DNA of 64,000 nucleotides from an uncultured Collinsella sp. (GCA_958445065.1 CAUCQW010000010.1:19528-83527); one strand, 5' to 3'. Counted from the stretch's first letter, positions 36,625 through 46,094 are shown. The notes: generated from the letters alone by a model not told the origin. A program made the numbers and translations.

Positions 36625-38394
36625 TTAAGCGCGCATACGTGCACTCAGGGCGAAGGCGGCGCCAGCAGCCATGAGCAGCACGCCCACGGTGATGAAAACC
36701 TTGATGCCCAGGTCACCGGTCAAGGGCAGCTCGGTGAGGTTCTTGGCGTTCCAAATCTTGATGGTCGAGTTCTCAACGGAGACGCGAGGATCGGTAGCGT
36801 CCTTGGCATAAGAGACAGCAGTGATGGTCTTCTGGCCCTCGGGATCGTCGGACTTCACCGTAGCGGATACCGTAAAGGTGAACTTCGGCAGGGAGACGGC
36901 GGTGTAACCATTGGGAGGAACGATCTCCTCGATCTCATACGTGCCAGCGTCGAGACCATTAAAGTTGATGACGCCATCGTCGGTGGCGAACACGCCAACT
37001 TCGGCACCACCCTGAGTATCCTTAGTCGGAGTCGTGGTCAGGGTCTTCCATGCGCCGTTCTCGTAACCGAGATAGCTGCTTCCCGCCTTGATCGTGAACT
37101 TAGCACCCGAGAGCTTAGTGGTCATGTCCTTGGCGGTCTTCACGATGTTGAACTTATAGGAGTAGACATTCACCTCGTTACCAGGAATGGTCTGCTCATC
37201 GGAGGTGTTGTTGGGGTTGTGCGACCAGGTAAGTGAGTCCTTGTTGGGGTTGCCCTGGATGGCGGTGGAGTCAGAAAGCTTGGCATCTGCATCAAGGGTA
37301 GCACTCACCAGTACGGTCACCTTTGCGCCCTCGTTCAGCGCAGTAGCGCCCGCAACCTGGTTCACGTAGTTGCCAAGGTCGATGACGGTATCTACACCTC
37401 CGGCGTACTTACTATCGGTATCAGAAGTGGCAGCATAGGAAACACTGTAGTCGTCACTCACCTTAAGAGTAACGTCTCCAACCTTGACCGATTCAACCTT
37501 TACGCCCGTGGCGACGTTACCGACAATCGAAGAAATGGCAGAACTAGCAGTGTCGTTGATCTTGAACACACGTTCGGTCGGATAGCCGGTGTAGTACGGA
37601 ACGATAGTCTCAAGCGTGTAGTACACGGTGTCGCCCACGGAGAAGGACGGCTCATTGTTGTAGGTGCCGTCAGCATTGGCAAGATGCTTAGAGATGGTCG
37701 GAATCACGTTCTTCACGGTAACGGTGCCATCGACATCGGTGCCCGCAATGCTCGTCGGCGTAATGATGGGCAGCGAGAAGGACTCCTTGTCCGCAGCGGG
37801 ATTGGTAACGTCCTTCAGGAACCAGATACCCGGGACGTTAAAGGTTTTCACATTGGCGTTGCCGGCCGTAGACGTGGTGAACTCGGTTGCAGCAGGAGTA
37901 CCAGGGAAGGTCTGGTCCTCGAGGTTCTGGGCAAAGGTGCGCAGCGCGGCATCATTGTTCCAAGGCGAGGAGAGGTTAGGGGCTCCGCTATTGCTAAACA
38001 CCCGCATGATCAGGAAGCCCATAGGGTTGTTCGACGCGTTGCCCTCGGACACAAAGAAGTTCTTGTCCTGCTTGTAGGCAGTAAGCACGTTCCGGGCATC
38101 GCCCGTCCCATCAATGACAGCATTGAAGTTCATCGCGCCCTCGATGGTGCTCACGAGCGCATCGGTGGTATCAATCGTATAGGCAATCGACTTGTCATTG
38201 CCAACAACAACGTCCTTCAGCTCGGCAAGCTGCCAGCCGTTGAACGTGTGATCGGCAGCATCCGTCGACTGCTTGTTGATCGTAATGCTGTAGACTGGCG
38301 CAGCCTTGGCCGTGGGCGCTCCACCCACCAGGCCGGTTACGGCGATCGCTACGGCGGCGGCGCCGGCGATCAGCTTTTGTACTAATCGGTTCAT
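36625..38394 (-). CDS. Major (backbone) LPxTG pilin
   Basis: 589 residues from ATG 38394 (AAAGGGG upstream). A signal peptide (about 1-30, ending APTAKAA) is followed by isopeptide-type pilin domains and a prealbumin-like domain with LDAGTYEIEEIVPPNGY (E-box Glu). The sorting signal LPLTG is at 556-560, then a hydrophobic helix and RMRA. A canonical YPK pilin motif is not obvious; the Lys in NVIPTISKHLAN is the likely equivalent. It polymerises through the adjacent sortase. Confidence 0.9.
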   Translation of the reverse strand: MNRLVQKLIAGAAAVAIAVTGLVGGAPTAKAAPVYSITINKQSTDAADHTFNGWQLAELKDVVVGNDKSIAYTIDTTDALVSTIEGAMNFNAVIDGTGDARNVLTAYKQDKNFFVSEGNASNNPMGFLIMRVFSNSGAPNLSSPWNNDAALRTFAQNLEDQTFPGTPAATEFTTSTAGNANVKTFNVPGIWFLKDVTNPAADKESFSLPIITPTSIAGTDVDGTVTVKNVIPTISKHLANADGTYNNEPSFSVGDTVYYTLETIVPYYTGYPTERVFKINDTASSAISSIVGNVATGVKVESVKVGDVTLKVSDDYSVSYAATSDTDSKYAGGVDTVIDLGNYVNQVAGATALNEGAKVTVLVSATLDADAKLSDSTAIQGNPNKDSLTWSHNPNNTSDEQTIPGNEVNVYSYKFNIVKTAKDMTTKLSGAKFTIKAGSSYLGYENGAWKTLTTTPTKDTQGGAEVGVFATDDGVINFNGLDAGTYEIEEIVPPNGYTAVSLPKFTFTVSATVKSDDPEGQKTITAVSYAKDATDPRVSVENSTIKIWNAKNLTELPLTGDLGIKVFITVGVLLMAAGAAFALSARMRA

Positions 38395-38463
38395 GATTCC
38401 CCTTTCAGAAATAAGCCCGACATTCATAAACATCTATCTACATGCGCCATCAGACGAATCGTC

Positions 38464-41400
38464 CTAGCGGCGCTTTGTAGCGATCCAATACGCTCCCGCG
38501 GCGATACCGCCCAGAAGCATGAGACCGGCGCCCACGAGGAGCATGGAGTTCTCGGTCCAACCCGCGCCGGTGAGCGGGAGGTCCGTGAGGACTTTCATGT
38601 TGGTGAAGGTGGAGGCGGGGATGGCGTTGGGCTCGGCGTCCTTGCCGATGGTGTTACTCACAGTATTGCCCATGTCGTCCTTCATCTGCGTGACCGTGGT
38701 GGAAGTGGTGAGGCCGGAGTACTTGCCGGTCTTCTCGTCCAAGACGGCTTTCACGGTGACGGCCACTTGGTACTCGGCCTTGGAGTAGCGGAGCTTGTCG
38801 ATGGCATCGGCGTCGGGCGCGACCTCCTTCACCGTGTAGGTGTAAGTCTTGGCGCCCGTCGGGTTCGAAGCGTCGTTCGTGGCGAGGTACTCTTTGGAGA
38901 ACGAGATTTCGCCAAAAGATGCCTCGATGTCGTTGACCTTGGTGGAGTCTGCGGGAGCGACGGAAATAGTCTTCGAGTCAGGCATAGGAGCGCTATCCTT
39001 ATTTGGCCCCGTAGCCTCGATGCTGAAGTCGAACGCAACGTATTTACCGCTGGAATCCTTCGGCCAGTCCGTATTACGGACGGATTTAATCACCGGGATT
39101 TTCACGGACGTAACGGAGCACGAGTCGGAGATGTACGTAATGCCATCAACGATGTTCGGCTGCTCGTTCTCGATCCACGTAATGGAGCCGCTTGTGCTGT
39201 CCACCGTGAACTTGTAGGTGTTCTTGTTCAGTTCGTAGCCAAACGGAGCCTGGGTCTCCGTGAGCGTGTACGTGCCCGGCAGCAAATCGGCCAATGTGAA
39301 CTTGCCATCCTTGGCGTCGGTATCGGCCCAAGTGGTTTCGCTCGGAGTCGATTGGTCACTCACGGTCCAGGACTGCGCCTCAGTCAAGCCATCGGCACCC
39401 AGTTTCGCAAGCTTCCACTCGGAACCAGCCAAAGGAGTGTGTTCTGCATCGTCCTTCTCCACCTTGGCCCAAGACACCGTACCGGTGATCTTGGTGTTGG
39501 CGATGGCACCCGTGGTGTTAGAAGGTGTGAACGGAACCTCGTTCCCGTTCTCATCCACGTAGCCCTGGACATAGTTCACCGACTCACCAGCATTGTTCAT
39601 GGTTGCGTAGTAGATCTTGTCCGAAACCTGGTAACCCTCCGGCGCCGTCTCCTCTTTGATGTAATAGGTGAATGCCGGATTAGAATCCGAGATCTCCTTA
39701 CTCGGATCGGCCTTCTGGTTCAAATAGTTGAACTGAAGCTTGCCATCAGTAGAAGCGTAATCGTTGGCAGCGCCATCCGTTACCGTAACGATGGGACCCG
39801 TCCCGTTCTTGGCATCTTTGACAGTGCCGTATATCGTCCACGAGGAACCGGGAAGCAGCTTAGTACCATCCGCAGCGTCGACCTTGCTCCATGCAATGGA
39901 GGAACCGTCCGGTGTATACGAGCCAGACCACGGGAAGTTGTGACGCTCCTGGTCCATATCGATAACGGAAGCCGAGTTACCCTCACCAAATGCTGCGGCA
40001 ACCTTCGGGCTGTTCATTGAGAAATCGGCGCCGGCGTACACACGACCATTGGTGGTCACATGGTCGTCGAAGCTTCCGTTGGGAACGAGAATCGATCCGA
40101 TCATAGCCGCCGCAGGATCGTCGTCAGTCCACTTGGCACCGGTAGTTGCGCCATCGTATCCCCAGTCCGCGCGGTCCTCTCCCGCGATGCCGCCCCGAAT
40201 GGTAAGGCTTTGCGTATCGACAAAGTTCCACATGATGGACTGGGAAGCCGTCGCGTATGCTTCACCCAGTGCCTTGCCGGAATATTGAGTTTCGTAACCA
40301 CGCGAAATCTCGATGCCGTTCCACCAAAAGCGCCAGCCATTGTGGAACTCAATATTCGAAGATCCGGTAACGTTCACAACAACCGAGGCGCCCTCGGGAA
40401 TGTCCTCGAATGCGAAATCAACGCCACGATAATACTCGTTGTTGTATGTATTGCTCAGCTGAGAAGCATCGATGGTGAACACCTGCTGCATAGAGGTGTT
40501 GTCGCCCTTAAACGTGATAAGACGCTCGCTATTCTTGAATTGCTTACCATTGAGCGACGTATCGGCGCAGTCCTCATTGATGGTCTTATTCGACCCATCA
40601 AACACCAGGCCATAGCTACAATCCGTCTTGTTGTACTTGTTGATGATGTAGCGGTTGTCCTTATCGCACGCCGGAGCAACGCCGTAGCTCACTTTGCCCG
40701 TCTTCGCAAACGAATTCAGCTGATTAGAAAGCGTGTTGAGATAGCCTGTCTCTCCGCTGTAATTCGAGTAATCCTTGCCATTAATGTCCTTGAGGAAGTT
40801 AACTTGGTTGAACAGAGTACTGTCCTGAGCGTTCTCGCCCGCGTACCAATAACCCTGGGTTTTCACCACAGACTGGCGCCCGTTATTAGTATTCCAATAG
40901 GTAATGGGACCGGCGATCTTCGCGGTGTAGTCATAGCCAGCGGAGTCAGCCGTTCTCGCTTTGCCGACCCAAGCGCCTTTGTTCCAAGCGCCAACGGTAG
41001 TCTTCCCCGGCAAGTCGCCGCTGTAACCAACGCTCATGTTGGTGATCGCACTGTCGATTCCAGCCACCGCAAGCACGGTGCTGCCGTCGACAGGACGGAA
41101 CTGGGAACCAAAACCAACGGTGCCAAAGCGGAAACCAGCGCCAATACCTTCATAGGGCCAGCTCTCTTTGAGTGGATTCATGGCAAGCTTGCCACGGACC
41201 ACGGTAAGGCCCTCCGCCTCAGCGGCATATGAGCCGGCGGGGGCGTTGCTCGCATCAAGAGTTTTAGTGTTGCTCGGTTTACCACCGATGTACATGTCGC
41301 GGCCGACGTAGGTGGCCACGCCGGGATCGGGGGTAGAGACATCGATATTCGTACCGATGCCGATAGGCGTGGGCTTGTAGATGCCCTTGTTCACAGTGGT

Positions 41401-41505
41401 AGCCGCGCTCGCAGAGGTGGCCGCGCTGAACGGGGACAGCAGCGTGCTTGCAACGAGAACAGTTGCCATAAAGCTACATGCGGCGAACTTCTTCACTTTG
41501 AGCAC
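38464..41505 (-). CDS. Large LPxTG tip adhesin with choice-of-anchor A and pilin domains
   Basis: About 1,013 residues. After a signal peptide (ending ATSASAA) comes a choice-of-anchor A region (roughly residues 50-530) with IMWNFVDTQSLTIRGG and GSILVPNGSFDDHVTTNGRV. Two SpaA-like prealbumin domains follow (YYIKEETAPEGY; GTYTLTETQAPFGYELN), then an FctA/Spy0128-like isopeptide domain (TYTVKEVAPDADAIDKLRYS). LPLTG lies at about 976, then a membrane helix and KRR. No vWA domain is seen. Start is GTG 41505 or 41496, both inside the end of an upstream small frame. It probably caps the pilus and binds host matrix. Confidence 0.85.
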   Translation of the reverse strand: MLKVKKFAACSFMATVLVASTLLSPFSAATSASAATTVNKGIYKPTPIGIGTNIDVSTPDPGVATYVGRDMYIGGKPSNTKTLDASNAPAGSYAAEAEGLTVVRGKLAMNPLKESWPYEGIGAGFRFGTVGFGSQFRPVDGSTVLAVAGIDSAITNMSVGYSGDLPGKTTVGAWNKGAWVGKARTADSAGYDYTAKIAGPITYWNTNNGRQSVVKTQGYWYAGENAQDSTLFNQVNFLKDINGKDYSNYSGETGYLNTLSNQLNSFAKTGKVSYGVAPACDKDNRYIINKYNKTDCSYGLVFDGSNKTINEDCADTSLNGKQFKNSERLITFKGDNTSMQQVFTIDASQLSNTYNNEYYRGVDFAFEDIPEGASVVVNVTGSSNIEFHNGWRFWWNGIEISRGYETQYSGKALGEAYATASQSIMWNFVDTQSLTIRGGIAGEDRADWGYDGATTGAKWTDDDPAAAMIGSILVPNGSFDDHVTTNGRVYAGADFSMNSPKVAAAFGEGNSASVIDMDQERHNFPWSGSYTPDGSSIAWSKVDAADGTKLLPGSSWTIYGTVKDAKNGTGPIVTVTDGAANDYASTDGKLQFNYLNQKADPSKEISDSNPAFTYYIKEETAPEGYQVSDKIYYATMNNAGESVNYVQGYVDENGNEVPFTPSNTTGAIANTKITGTVSWAKVEKDDAEHTPLAGSEWKLAKLGADGLTEAQSWTVSDQSTPSETTWADTDAKDGKFTLADLLPGTYTLTETQAPFGYELNKNTYKFTVDSTSGSITWIENEQPNIVDGITYISDSCSVTSVKIPVIKSVRNTDWPKDSSGKYVAFDFSIEATGPNKDSAPMPDSKTISVAPADSTKVNDIEASFGEISFSKEYLATNDASNPTGAKTYTYTVKEVAPDADAIDKLRYSKAEYQVAVTVKAVLDEKTGKYSGLTTSTTVTQMKDDMGNTVSNTIGKDAEPNAIPASTFTNMKVLTDLPLTGAGWTENSMLLVGAGLMLLGGIAAGAYWIATKRR

Positions 41506-41681
41506 CCCATTACAGTTTCCTCGGTAGAAACTGTCTGGACGTCGTTGGCGATGGCCTGCGAGATCGGGGGCATAACAAGCGACGGTACCAGGCTCAAAAC
41601 GGAAGCTCCGCACAAAACACCTGCTAGCACACGATGTGCCGCTTTATTGTTCTGCTTAGTTTTTTCTGAATTCGCTTTCAT
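41493..41681 (-). CDS. Small signal-peptide protein overlapping the adhesin start
   Basis: 62 residues starting MKANSEKTKQNN after GGGGAGGAG, one of the best ribosome-binding sites in the locus. A basic N-terminus, a hydrophobic stretch (VLAGVLCGASVLSLVP) and PPISQAIA suggest a cleaved signal peptide leaving only about 17 residues. Its stop lies within the first codons of the adhesin, so it may couple adhesin translation. Alternatively it is the true pilin N-terminus separated by a frameshift. Confidence 0.5.
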   Translation of the reverse strand: MKANSEKTKQNNKAAHRVLAGVLCGASVLSLVPSLVMPPISQAIANDVQTVSTEETVMGCSK

Positions 41682-41770
41682 CGATGTCTCCTCCCCAAGA
41701 GACCGCGATCTTGCTCTTTCACTATCAAACGTATCTGCGCAATCTGTAATTGCGCTCGCTAAGTGATGCA

Positions 41771-41800
41771 ATTATAACGATTGTTTGAACATCTAGGCAA
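41771..41800 (-). promoter_or_regulatory. Likely promoter of the pilus operon
   Basis: On the - strand TTGCCT (41795-41800), 18-bp spacer, perfect TATAAT (41771-41776), placing the start about 80 bases before ATG 41681. It is embedded in AT-rich DNA (41766-42130) unlike the flanking genes; nothing else was recognised there. Confidence 0.55.
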
Positions 41801-42140
41801 AAATACCGATAGTTTTGTAGCGAATTCTCAATTCTCTTGACATTTGCTCGGATTAACCTTCGTTTATTCGCTATGAAATATCTATTTCTACTGGTAATTA
41901 AGCCAGCTATCAGTTTTTTAATAGCATTTTATTTATTTGCACAACATTTTGCTCAAGAGCAAACATCCTGTGAACGATCGAAAATCGACCGTGAGCGGTA
42001 GGCCATTAACCGGGATGAATATCCTATCAAATTGGTGAGAATATCTTAAACCCATCGGTGATTAGAAGCGTAATGTTCTGACGACCATATTTGAATTTTC
42101 GCGCAGATTTTCGGTATCAATTCGCCCAAATCGCCTGAGG
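41801..42140. other. AT-rich intergenic region
   Basis: About 340 bp of markedly low-GC sequence between the pilus promoter and family B copy B2, with no gene, RNA or repeat recognised. The composition suggests foreign origin or a silenced promoter zone of the pilus island. Confidence 0.4.
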
Positions 42141-42173
42141 CCACCACAAAGGCGCCTGCTCCCTTTGTGGTGG
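42141..42173. repeat. Family B palindrome, copy B2
   Basis: CCACCACAAAGG/CCCTTTGTGGTGG around CGCCTGCT, 14 bases after the HAD gene's stop. Confidence 0.88.
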
Positions 42174-42187
42174 TTCTCCCCCCTGCG

Positions 42188-43009
42188 CTACAGCAGATGC
42201 TCCTCGATAAAGGTCGCGATGCCGTCTTTGTCGTTGCTGGCGGTTACAAAGTCGGCGGCGGAGCGGGTGGCATCGCTGCCATTTGCCATGGCCACGCCCA
42301 CGCCGGCGTCAGCCACCATGCAGGTGTCGTTATCGGCATCGCCAAACACGCAGATGTTCTGGAGCTCCATGTCGTTGAGCTCCGCCACGCGCACAAGGCC
42401 GCGCGTCTTGGACACGCGCGGATCCATGAACTCGTAGAGTCGCTGCGTGGTTTGCAGAGCCGCCGCCTTAACAGTGTTATCGGCAAACGTCGATGCCCGC
42501 TCAATCACCCGCGGCATTACCTCGGGCGTCATAGTAAACATCACCTTGGGCTGCGGCTCGCTCAAGAACTCGGCAAAATCGACCACCTGATAGGGCACGC
42601 CGTCGACGCGCGACAGGTGCTCGACGCACGCATTGCTCTCGGGCACGTAGAACACGCCGTCTCGGGGGCAGACGGGCGTTGCCGGAAGGTCCGCCATGTG
42701 CTTGCAGATGCGCGCGATGGTCTCGCCCGGCAGAGGGTAGCTCAGCTCGTTGATGTCGTGCGCGCGGTCGATGACCTCGGCACCGCCGCAGCCCACCAGC
42801 ACGTCTACCAGGCCTTCAATGCCCCAGAGCTCGTACATGGCCTCGGTCGCGTGGGCGTCGCGCCCGGTGCACAGGCCAAAGAGCACGCCACGCTCGCGCA
42901 GGGCGCGAATCGCCGCCACGGTGCGCGGGGACACCGTGTGCTGGCTCGTGAGCAGCGTGCCGTCGATATCGCAGAACACGGCTTTGATGTGGCTGAAGGT
43001 GGTGTCCAT
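42188..43009 (-). CDS. HAD-superfamily (Cof-type) phosphatase
   Basis: 273 residues from ATG 43009 (GAAAGG upstream). HAD motifs: AVFCDIDGTLL (nucleophile and acid Asp), CTGRDAHA (motif II region) and VFGDADNDTCMV with AGVGVAMANGSD (motif IV). The C2B cap typical of Cof/YidA proteins lies between. Members dephosphorylate sugar phosphates or cofactors; the substrate is unknown. Confidence 0.88.
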   Translation of the reverse strand: MDTTFSHIKAVFCDIDGTLLTSQHTVSPRTVAAIRALRERGVLFGLCTGRDAHATEAMYELWGIEGLVDVLVGCGGAEVIDRAHDINELSYPLPGETIARICKHMADLPATPVCPRDGVFYVPESNACVEHLSRVDGVPYQVVDFAEFLSEPQPKVMFTMTPEVMPRVIERASTFADNTVKAAALQTTQRLYEFMDPRVSKTRGLVRVAELNDMELQNICVFGDADNDTCMVADAGVGVAMANGSDATRSAADFVTASNDKDGIATFIEEHLL

Positions 43010-43103
43010 GGGGGCCTTTCTGGGTTGTGCGGCGGTGTGGGGTGTATTCGTGAACGGCGTACATGGTATACCAAGGCGCAGGTGCGGCCCGTCAAAGCAA
43101 AAA

Positions 43104-43136
43104 CCACCACAAAGGTGCCTGGCCCCTTTGTGGTGG
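43104..43136. repeat. Family B palindrome, copy B3
   Basis: CCACCACAAAGG/CCTTTGTGGTGG. Including flanks (CAAAAA before, AAGTGACGTTTGC after) it is identical over about 52 bp to B4, and it is paired with A2. Confidence 0.92.
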
Positions 43137-43157
43137 AAGTGACGTTTGCGGGCCAAG

Positions 43158-43216
43158 CCATCACAACATTCGATGTTTTTCGCCATAATTGAGATTTCCA
43201 TCGAATGTTGTGATGG
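43158..43216. repeat. Family A palindrome, copy A2
   Basis: CCATCACAACATTCGAT (43158-43174) pairs with ATCGAATGTTGTGATGG (43200-43216). It lies 4 bases past the MFS gene stop. Confidence 0.92.
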
Positions 43217-43219
43217 TTT

Positions 43220-44500
43220 TTACTGCCTTGCGGCACGATCAAAATGCCGGCGTCCAAACAGCAGCAACGCCGTAGGGACCGCCGTCACGACCATGCCTGC
43301 CCCCACGAGTGTCTGCTGTACGCCAAATGTCGCCGCCAGCCACGGGGCAATCGCCAGCGGCGCCACGCCGGCGAACATATTGCCAAAGCCCATGACCGAG
43401 TTCACTCGACCGAGCTGCTCGAGCGGGGCCGTCGTTTGCACAATGGTGTTGTGGAGCGGGTTGACGACGCCCCACGCCACGCCCAGGAAAATCTGGCCGA
43501 CGAGGGCTACACCCACGTACGGTGTTCCCACATAGAGCAAACTTCCCAGGCCCACGGACATAAGCGCCACGAGCAGCGTTTTAAGGTTGACCAGGTGCGG
43601 CGGCAAGCGGAGCGCGAGGACGGCGCCCAGCACCGCGCCGACACCGCTGGCCGACGAGAGCCAGCCCATCCACTCAACGCCGACATGCAGGACATCGCGA
43701 TAGAAGAACGACTCGAGCGGGTCGAAGGCTCCATAGCCAAAGTTCGAAAGAAAAATGATGCAGAAAAGTAGCGCGAGGACGCTGTTGGTGAAGACTGTCT
43801 TGATGCTGGCTGCGAAGGTGGCGCGGGCGGACGTGCTGGGGTTGGAGCTTTGTCCCGCACGCTCCCCTTCCTCCGCCGAATCGGCATCCGCATCCCCGGC
43901 GACATGGCTGGTCTGCGGCCTAAAGCCCCAACCGACGACGAACGCCAGCACGGTAAAGAGCATCATAAGCACAAACACCGCGCGCGACGACGCAGCCGCC
44001 GCGACAAAGCCGCCCAACGTGGGTCCGACGATAATACTCACGTTTGAGAACATGGCGATGGCGGAGTTGATGTCTTTGAGCTCGACAGGATCGTCGGTGA
44101 GGTAGGCCGGATAGGACGTGGCAATGGGCTGGGCGAATCCCATCGTAAAGCCCAGGAGCATCGCACCGGCAAGGACTGTTCCGGTCGTGCTGCCAAAGGC
44201 GATGATTGCCGTGCCAGTTGCAAGAGCGCCGATGATGCTCAGCAAGAAATGGCGGCGCGGACCCCAGGCGTCGAGCTCCGCGCCACCCGCAAAGGATCCC
44301 AGGATCACAAATACATTCATAAACAGGACAGCCAGCGATGTCGCGATGACCGAAGCGCCGTCCGCATAGGTGAGTGTTCCGATGACGCCGATAAAGTAGC
44401 TGGTCTGAAAGCCAGTGTAGATGAGAAAGCGCATGGCCACCAGGCGTTTAGCCTGCGTGGACAGCGATGATTGAGGTTTTGAGAAAAGAGAGGCGAGCAT
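43220..44500 (-). CDS. MFS transporter
   Basis: About 426 residues from ATG 44500 (AAGGAG 5 bases upstream), with twelve predicted membrane segments in two halves. A charged central loop (AGDADADSAEEGERAG) separates them. The motif-A-like loop between helices 2 and 3 reads GAELDAWGPRRHF. It resembles EntS-like/MdfA-like efflux members. The substrate is not deducible; there is no linked regulator. Confidence 0.85.
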   Translation of the reverse strand: MLASLFSKPQSSLSTQAKRLVAMRFLIYTGFQTSYFIGVIGTLTYADGASVIATSLAVLFMNVFVILGSFAGGAELDAWGPRRHFLLSIIGALATGTAIIAFGSTTGTVLAGAMLLGFTMGFAQPIATSYPAYLTDDPVELKDINSAIAMFSNVSIIVGPTLGGFVAAAASSRAVFVLMMLFTVLAFVVGWGFRPQTSHVAGDADADSAEEGERAGQSSNPSTSARATFAASIKTVFTNSVLALLFCIIFLSNFGYGAFDPLESFFYRDVLHVGVEWMGWLSSASGVGAVLGAVLALRLPPHLVNLKTLLVALMSVGLGSLLYVGTPYVGVALVGQIFLGVAWGVVNPLHNTIVQTTAPLEQLGRVNSVMGFGNMFAGVAPLAIAPWLAATFGVQQTLVGAGMVVTAVPTALLLFGRRHFDRAARQ

Positions 44501-44674
44501 GGAGACTCCTTGTTTCATACGAATACGGGCGGTGGGCATTCGCCACCGTCTGTCAAATCAATCTATCCGCATGAAACATTAAGGACGCATCAAGCCCCTT
44601 TTCTCCGTTTTTCGCCCGTCATGAACTACTTGGTAGATTGTAAGGCATGTCCCACACATCTACTAAAACAAAAA

Positions 44675-44707
44675 CCACCACAAAGGTGCCTGGCCCCTTT
44701 GTGGTGG
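44675..44707. repeat. Family B palindrome, copy B4
   Basis: Identical to B3 including about 20 flanking bases. A second small hairpin, TGCCAAA/TTTGGCA (44733-44761), with a CCTGTCCC loop segment follows, next to the moaC-mobB stop. Confidence 0.92.
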
Positions 44708-44788
44708 AAGTGACGTTTGCCCAGATAAAACCTGCCAAAACAAACCTGTCCCTATTTGGCATGTTATGGCAGCGCAGCGAGCCGGCCC

Positions 44789-46090
44789 CTAAAGGTGATC
44801 TTGGATGAGGTCGCAGATGGCTCGGGCGTCGTTGATGTTGATGGCTCGGGTCGCAAAGCCGGCGTCGAAGGCCTGACGTGCCAGGGCTTCGTTGCAGGCA
44901 AGGGCCAGCGTGTGACCGTCGACCAGGTCGAGCGAGCTCTTGCCGCGCAGACGGTCGACACCGGAGCGCGCGACCACGATGTTGTCGAAGCCCTCGGTCT
45001 TGTAGCCCTCGATGATCACCACGTCGACATCGTTGTAGCGCGACAGCAGCTCGCGCGCGGGCATCTCGTCCTCCTCGCGCGTGTCGGCGTACTCCGCCCA
45101 GCGCGTGGCGCAGATGAGTCCCACGTGCTTGGATCCGGCCTGGTGATGGCGCCACGTATCCTTAGCGGGCACATCGATATCAAAGCCATGATGCCCATGA
45201 TGCTTGAGCGAACCCACGCGCAGGCCGCGGCGAGTGAGCTCGGCAATGACCTTCTCGACGAGCGTGGTCTTGCCCGAGTTTTGGTAGCCGATAAACGCGA
45301 TCGCGGGGACGGCCGGCGTCGGAGCTGCGGGCGCGACGGCGACAGGCGCGCTTGCGGGTGCGGCACCGTCAGCGGCCACGGCCTCAACAGCAGCGGCCTG
45401 ACGCTCTGCACGATCCCACACGCCCGAGCGGCCGCCTTCCTTGTGCAGCAGGCGCACGTCGACGATCTCCATGCCGCGGTCGACGGCCTTGCACATGTCA
45501 TAGATCGTTAGGCACGCGGCACTCGCTCCAGTCAGTGCCTCCATCTCGATACCCGTCTTGCCCGTCACGCCCGCCGTGACCAGCACGTGAAAGCCAACCT
45601 GCCCGTCCGTGCGCGCCGGCGCCCAGCCCTCAGGCACGTCATCGACAGGCGTCCCTGCCGGAGCGATGGGCTCAATATCGCACTTACTCTTGGTAATGAG
45701 CAACGGATGGCACATGGGGATGATGTCGCTCGTGCGCTTGATGGCCATGATGCCCGCGACGCGCGCGCAGGCGAGCACGTCGCCCTTTTTGGCGCGGTCC
45801 TGCAGCACCATGGCCTGCGTCTCGGGATGCATGAGGATGGTGCCCTCGGCGATGGCAATGCGATGGGTCTCGGCCTTGTCGGACACGTCGACCATGCGAA
45901 CCTCGCCCTTGGCATCCACGTGCGTCAGCTCGTCGCGACGGGCGTCGCGGGCGGGCTCGGTGGCAGCGCTGGTAGTCGGCTGCACGGACGTGTCGGCGTT
46001 GCCAGTATTAGCCGCGACTGAGGCTTTATGGGCAGACATCGCGGCCCTGCGAGCGGCCTTGGTGGCATCGGCGTACCTGCTCTTGGCCAT
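44789..46090 (-). CDS. MoaC-MobB fusion (molybdopterin precursor synthase plus GTP-binding protein)
   Basis: 433 residues from ATG 46090 (GGAGGATG upstream). Residues about 55-215 are MoaC: HVDAKGEVRMVDVSDK, the active-site-type DIIPMCHPL, and IEMEALTGASAACLTIYDMCK. MoaC converts the MoaA product to cyclic pyranopterin monophosphate. After an Ala/Pro linker, residues about 260-433 are MobB: IGYQNSGKTTLVEKV P-loop, LKHHGHHGFDID and VVIIEGYKTEG. MobB binds GTP and helps attach GMP to molybdopterin. The fusion joins early and late steps of cofactor synthesis. MoaA ends 4 bases upstream. Confidence 0.9.
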   Translation of the reverse strand: MAKSRYADATKAARRAAMSAHKASVAANTGNADTSVQPTTSAATEPARDARRDELTHVDAKGEVRMVDVSDKAETHRIAIAEGTILMHPETQAMVLQDRAKKGDVLACARVAGIMAIKRTSDIIPMCHPLLITKSKCDIEPIAPAGTPVDDVPEGWAPARTDGQVGFHVLVTAGVTGKTGIEMEALTGASAACLTIYDMCKAVDRGMEIVDVRLLHKEGGRSGVWDRAERQAAAVEAVAADGAAPASAPVAVAPAAPTPAVPAIAFIGYQNSGKTTLVEKVIAELTRRGLRVGSLKHHGHHGFDIDVPAKDTWRHHQAGSKHVGLICATRWAEYADTREEDEMPARELLSRYNDVDVVIIEGYKTEGFDNIVVARSGVDRLRGKSSLDLVDGHTLALACNEALARQAFDAGFATRAININDARAICDLIQDHL

Positions 46091-46094
46091 ATGA

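Noticed and set aside
42805..43257. Frame running through A2 and B3 upstream of the HAD gene
   Set aside because: It depends on translating the palindromes and overlaps the HAD gene in another frame.
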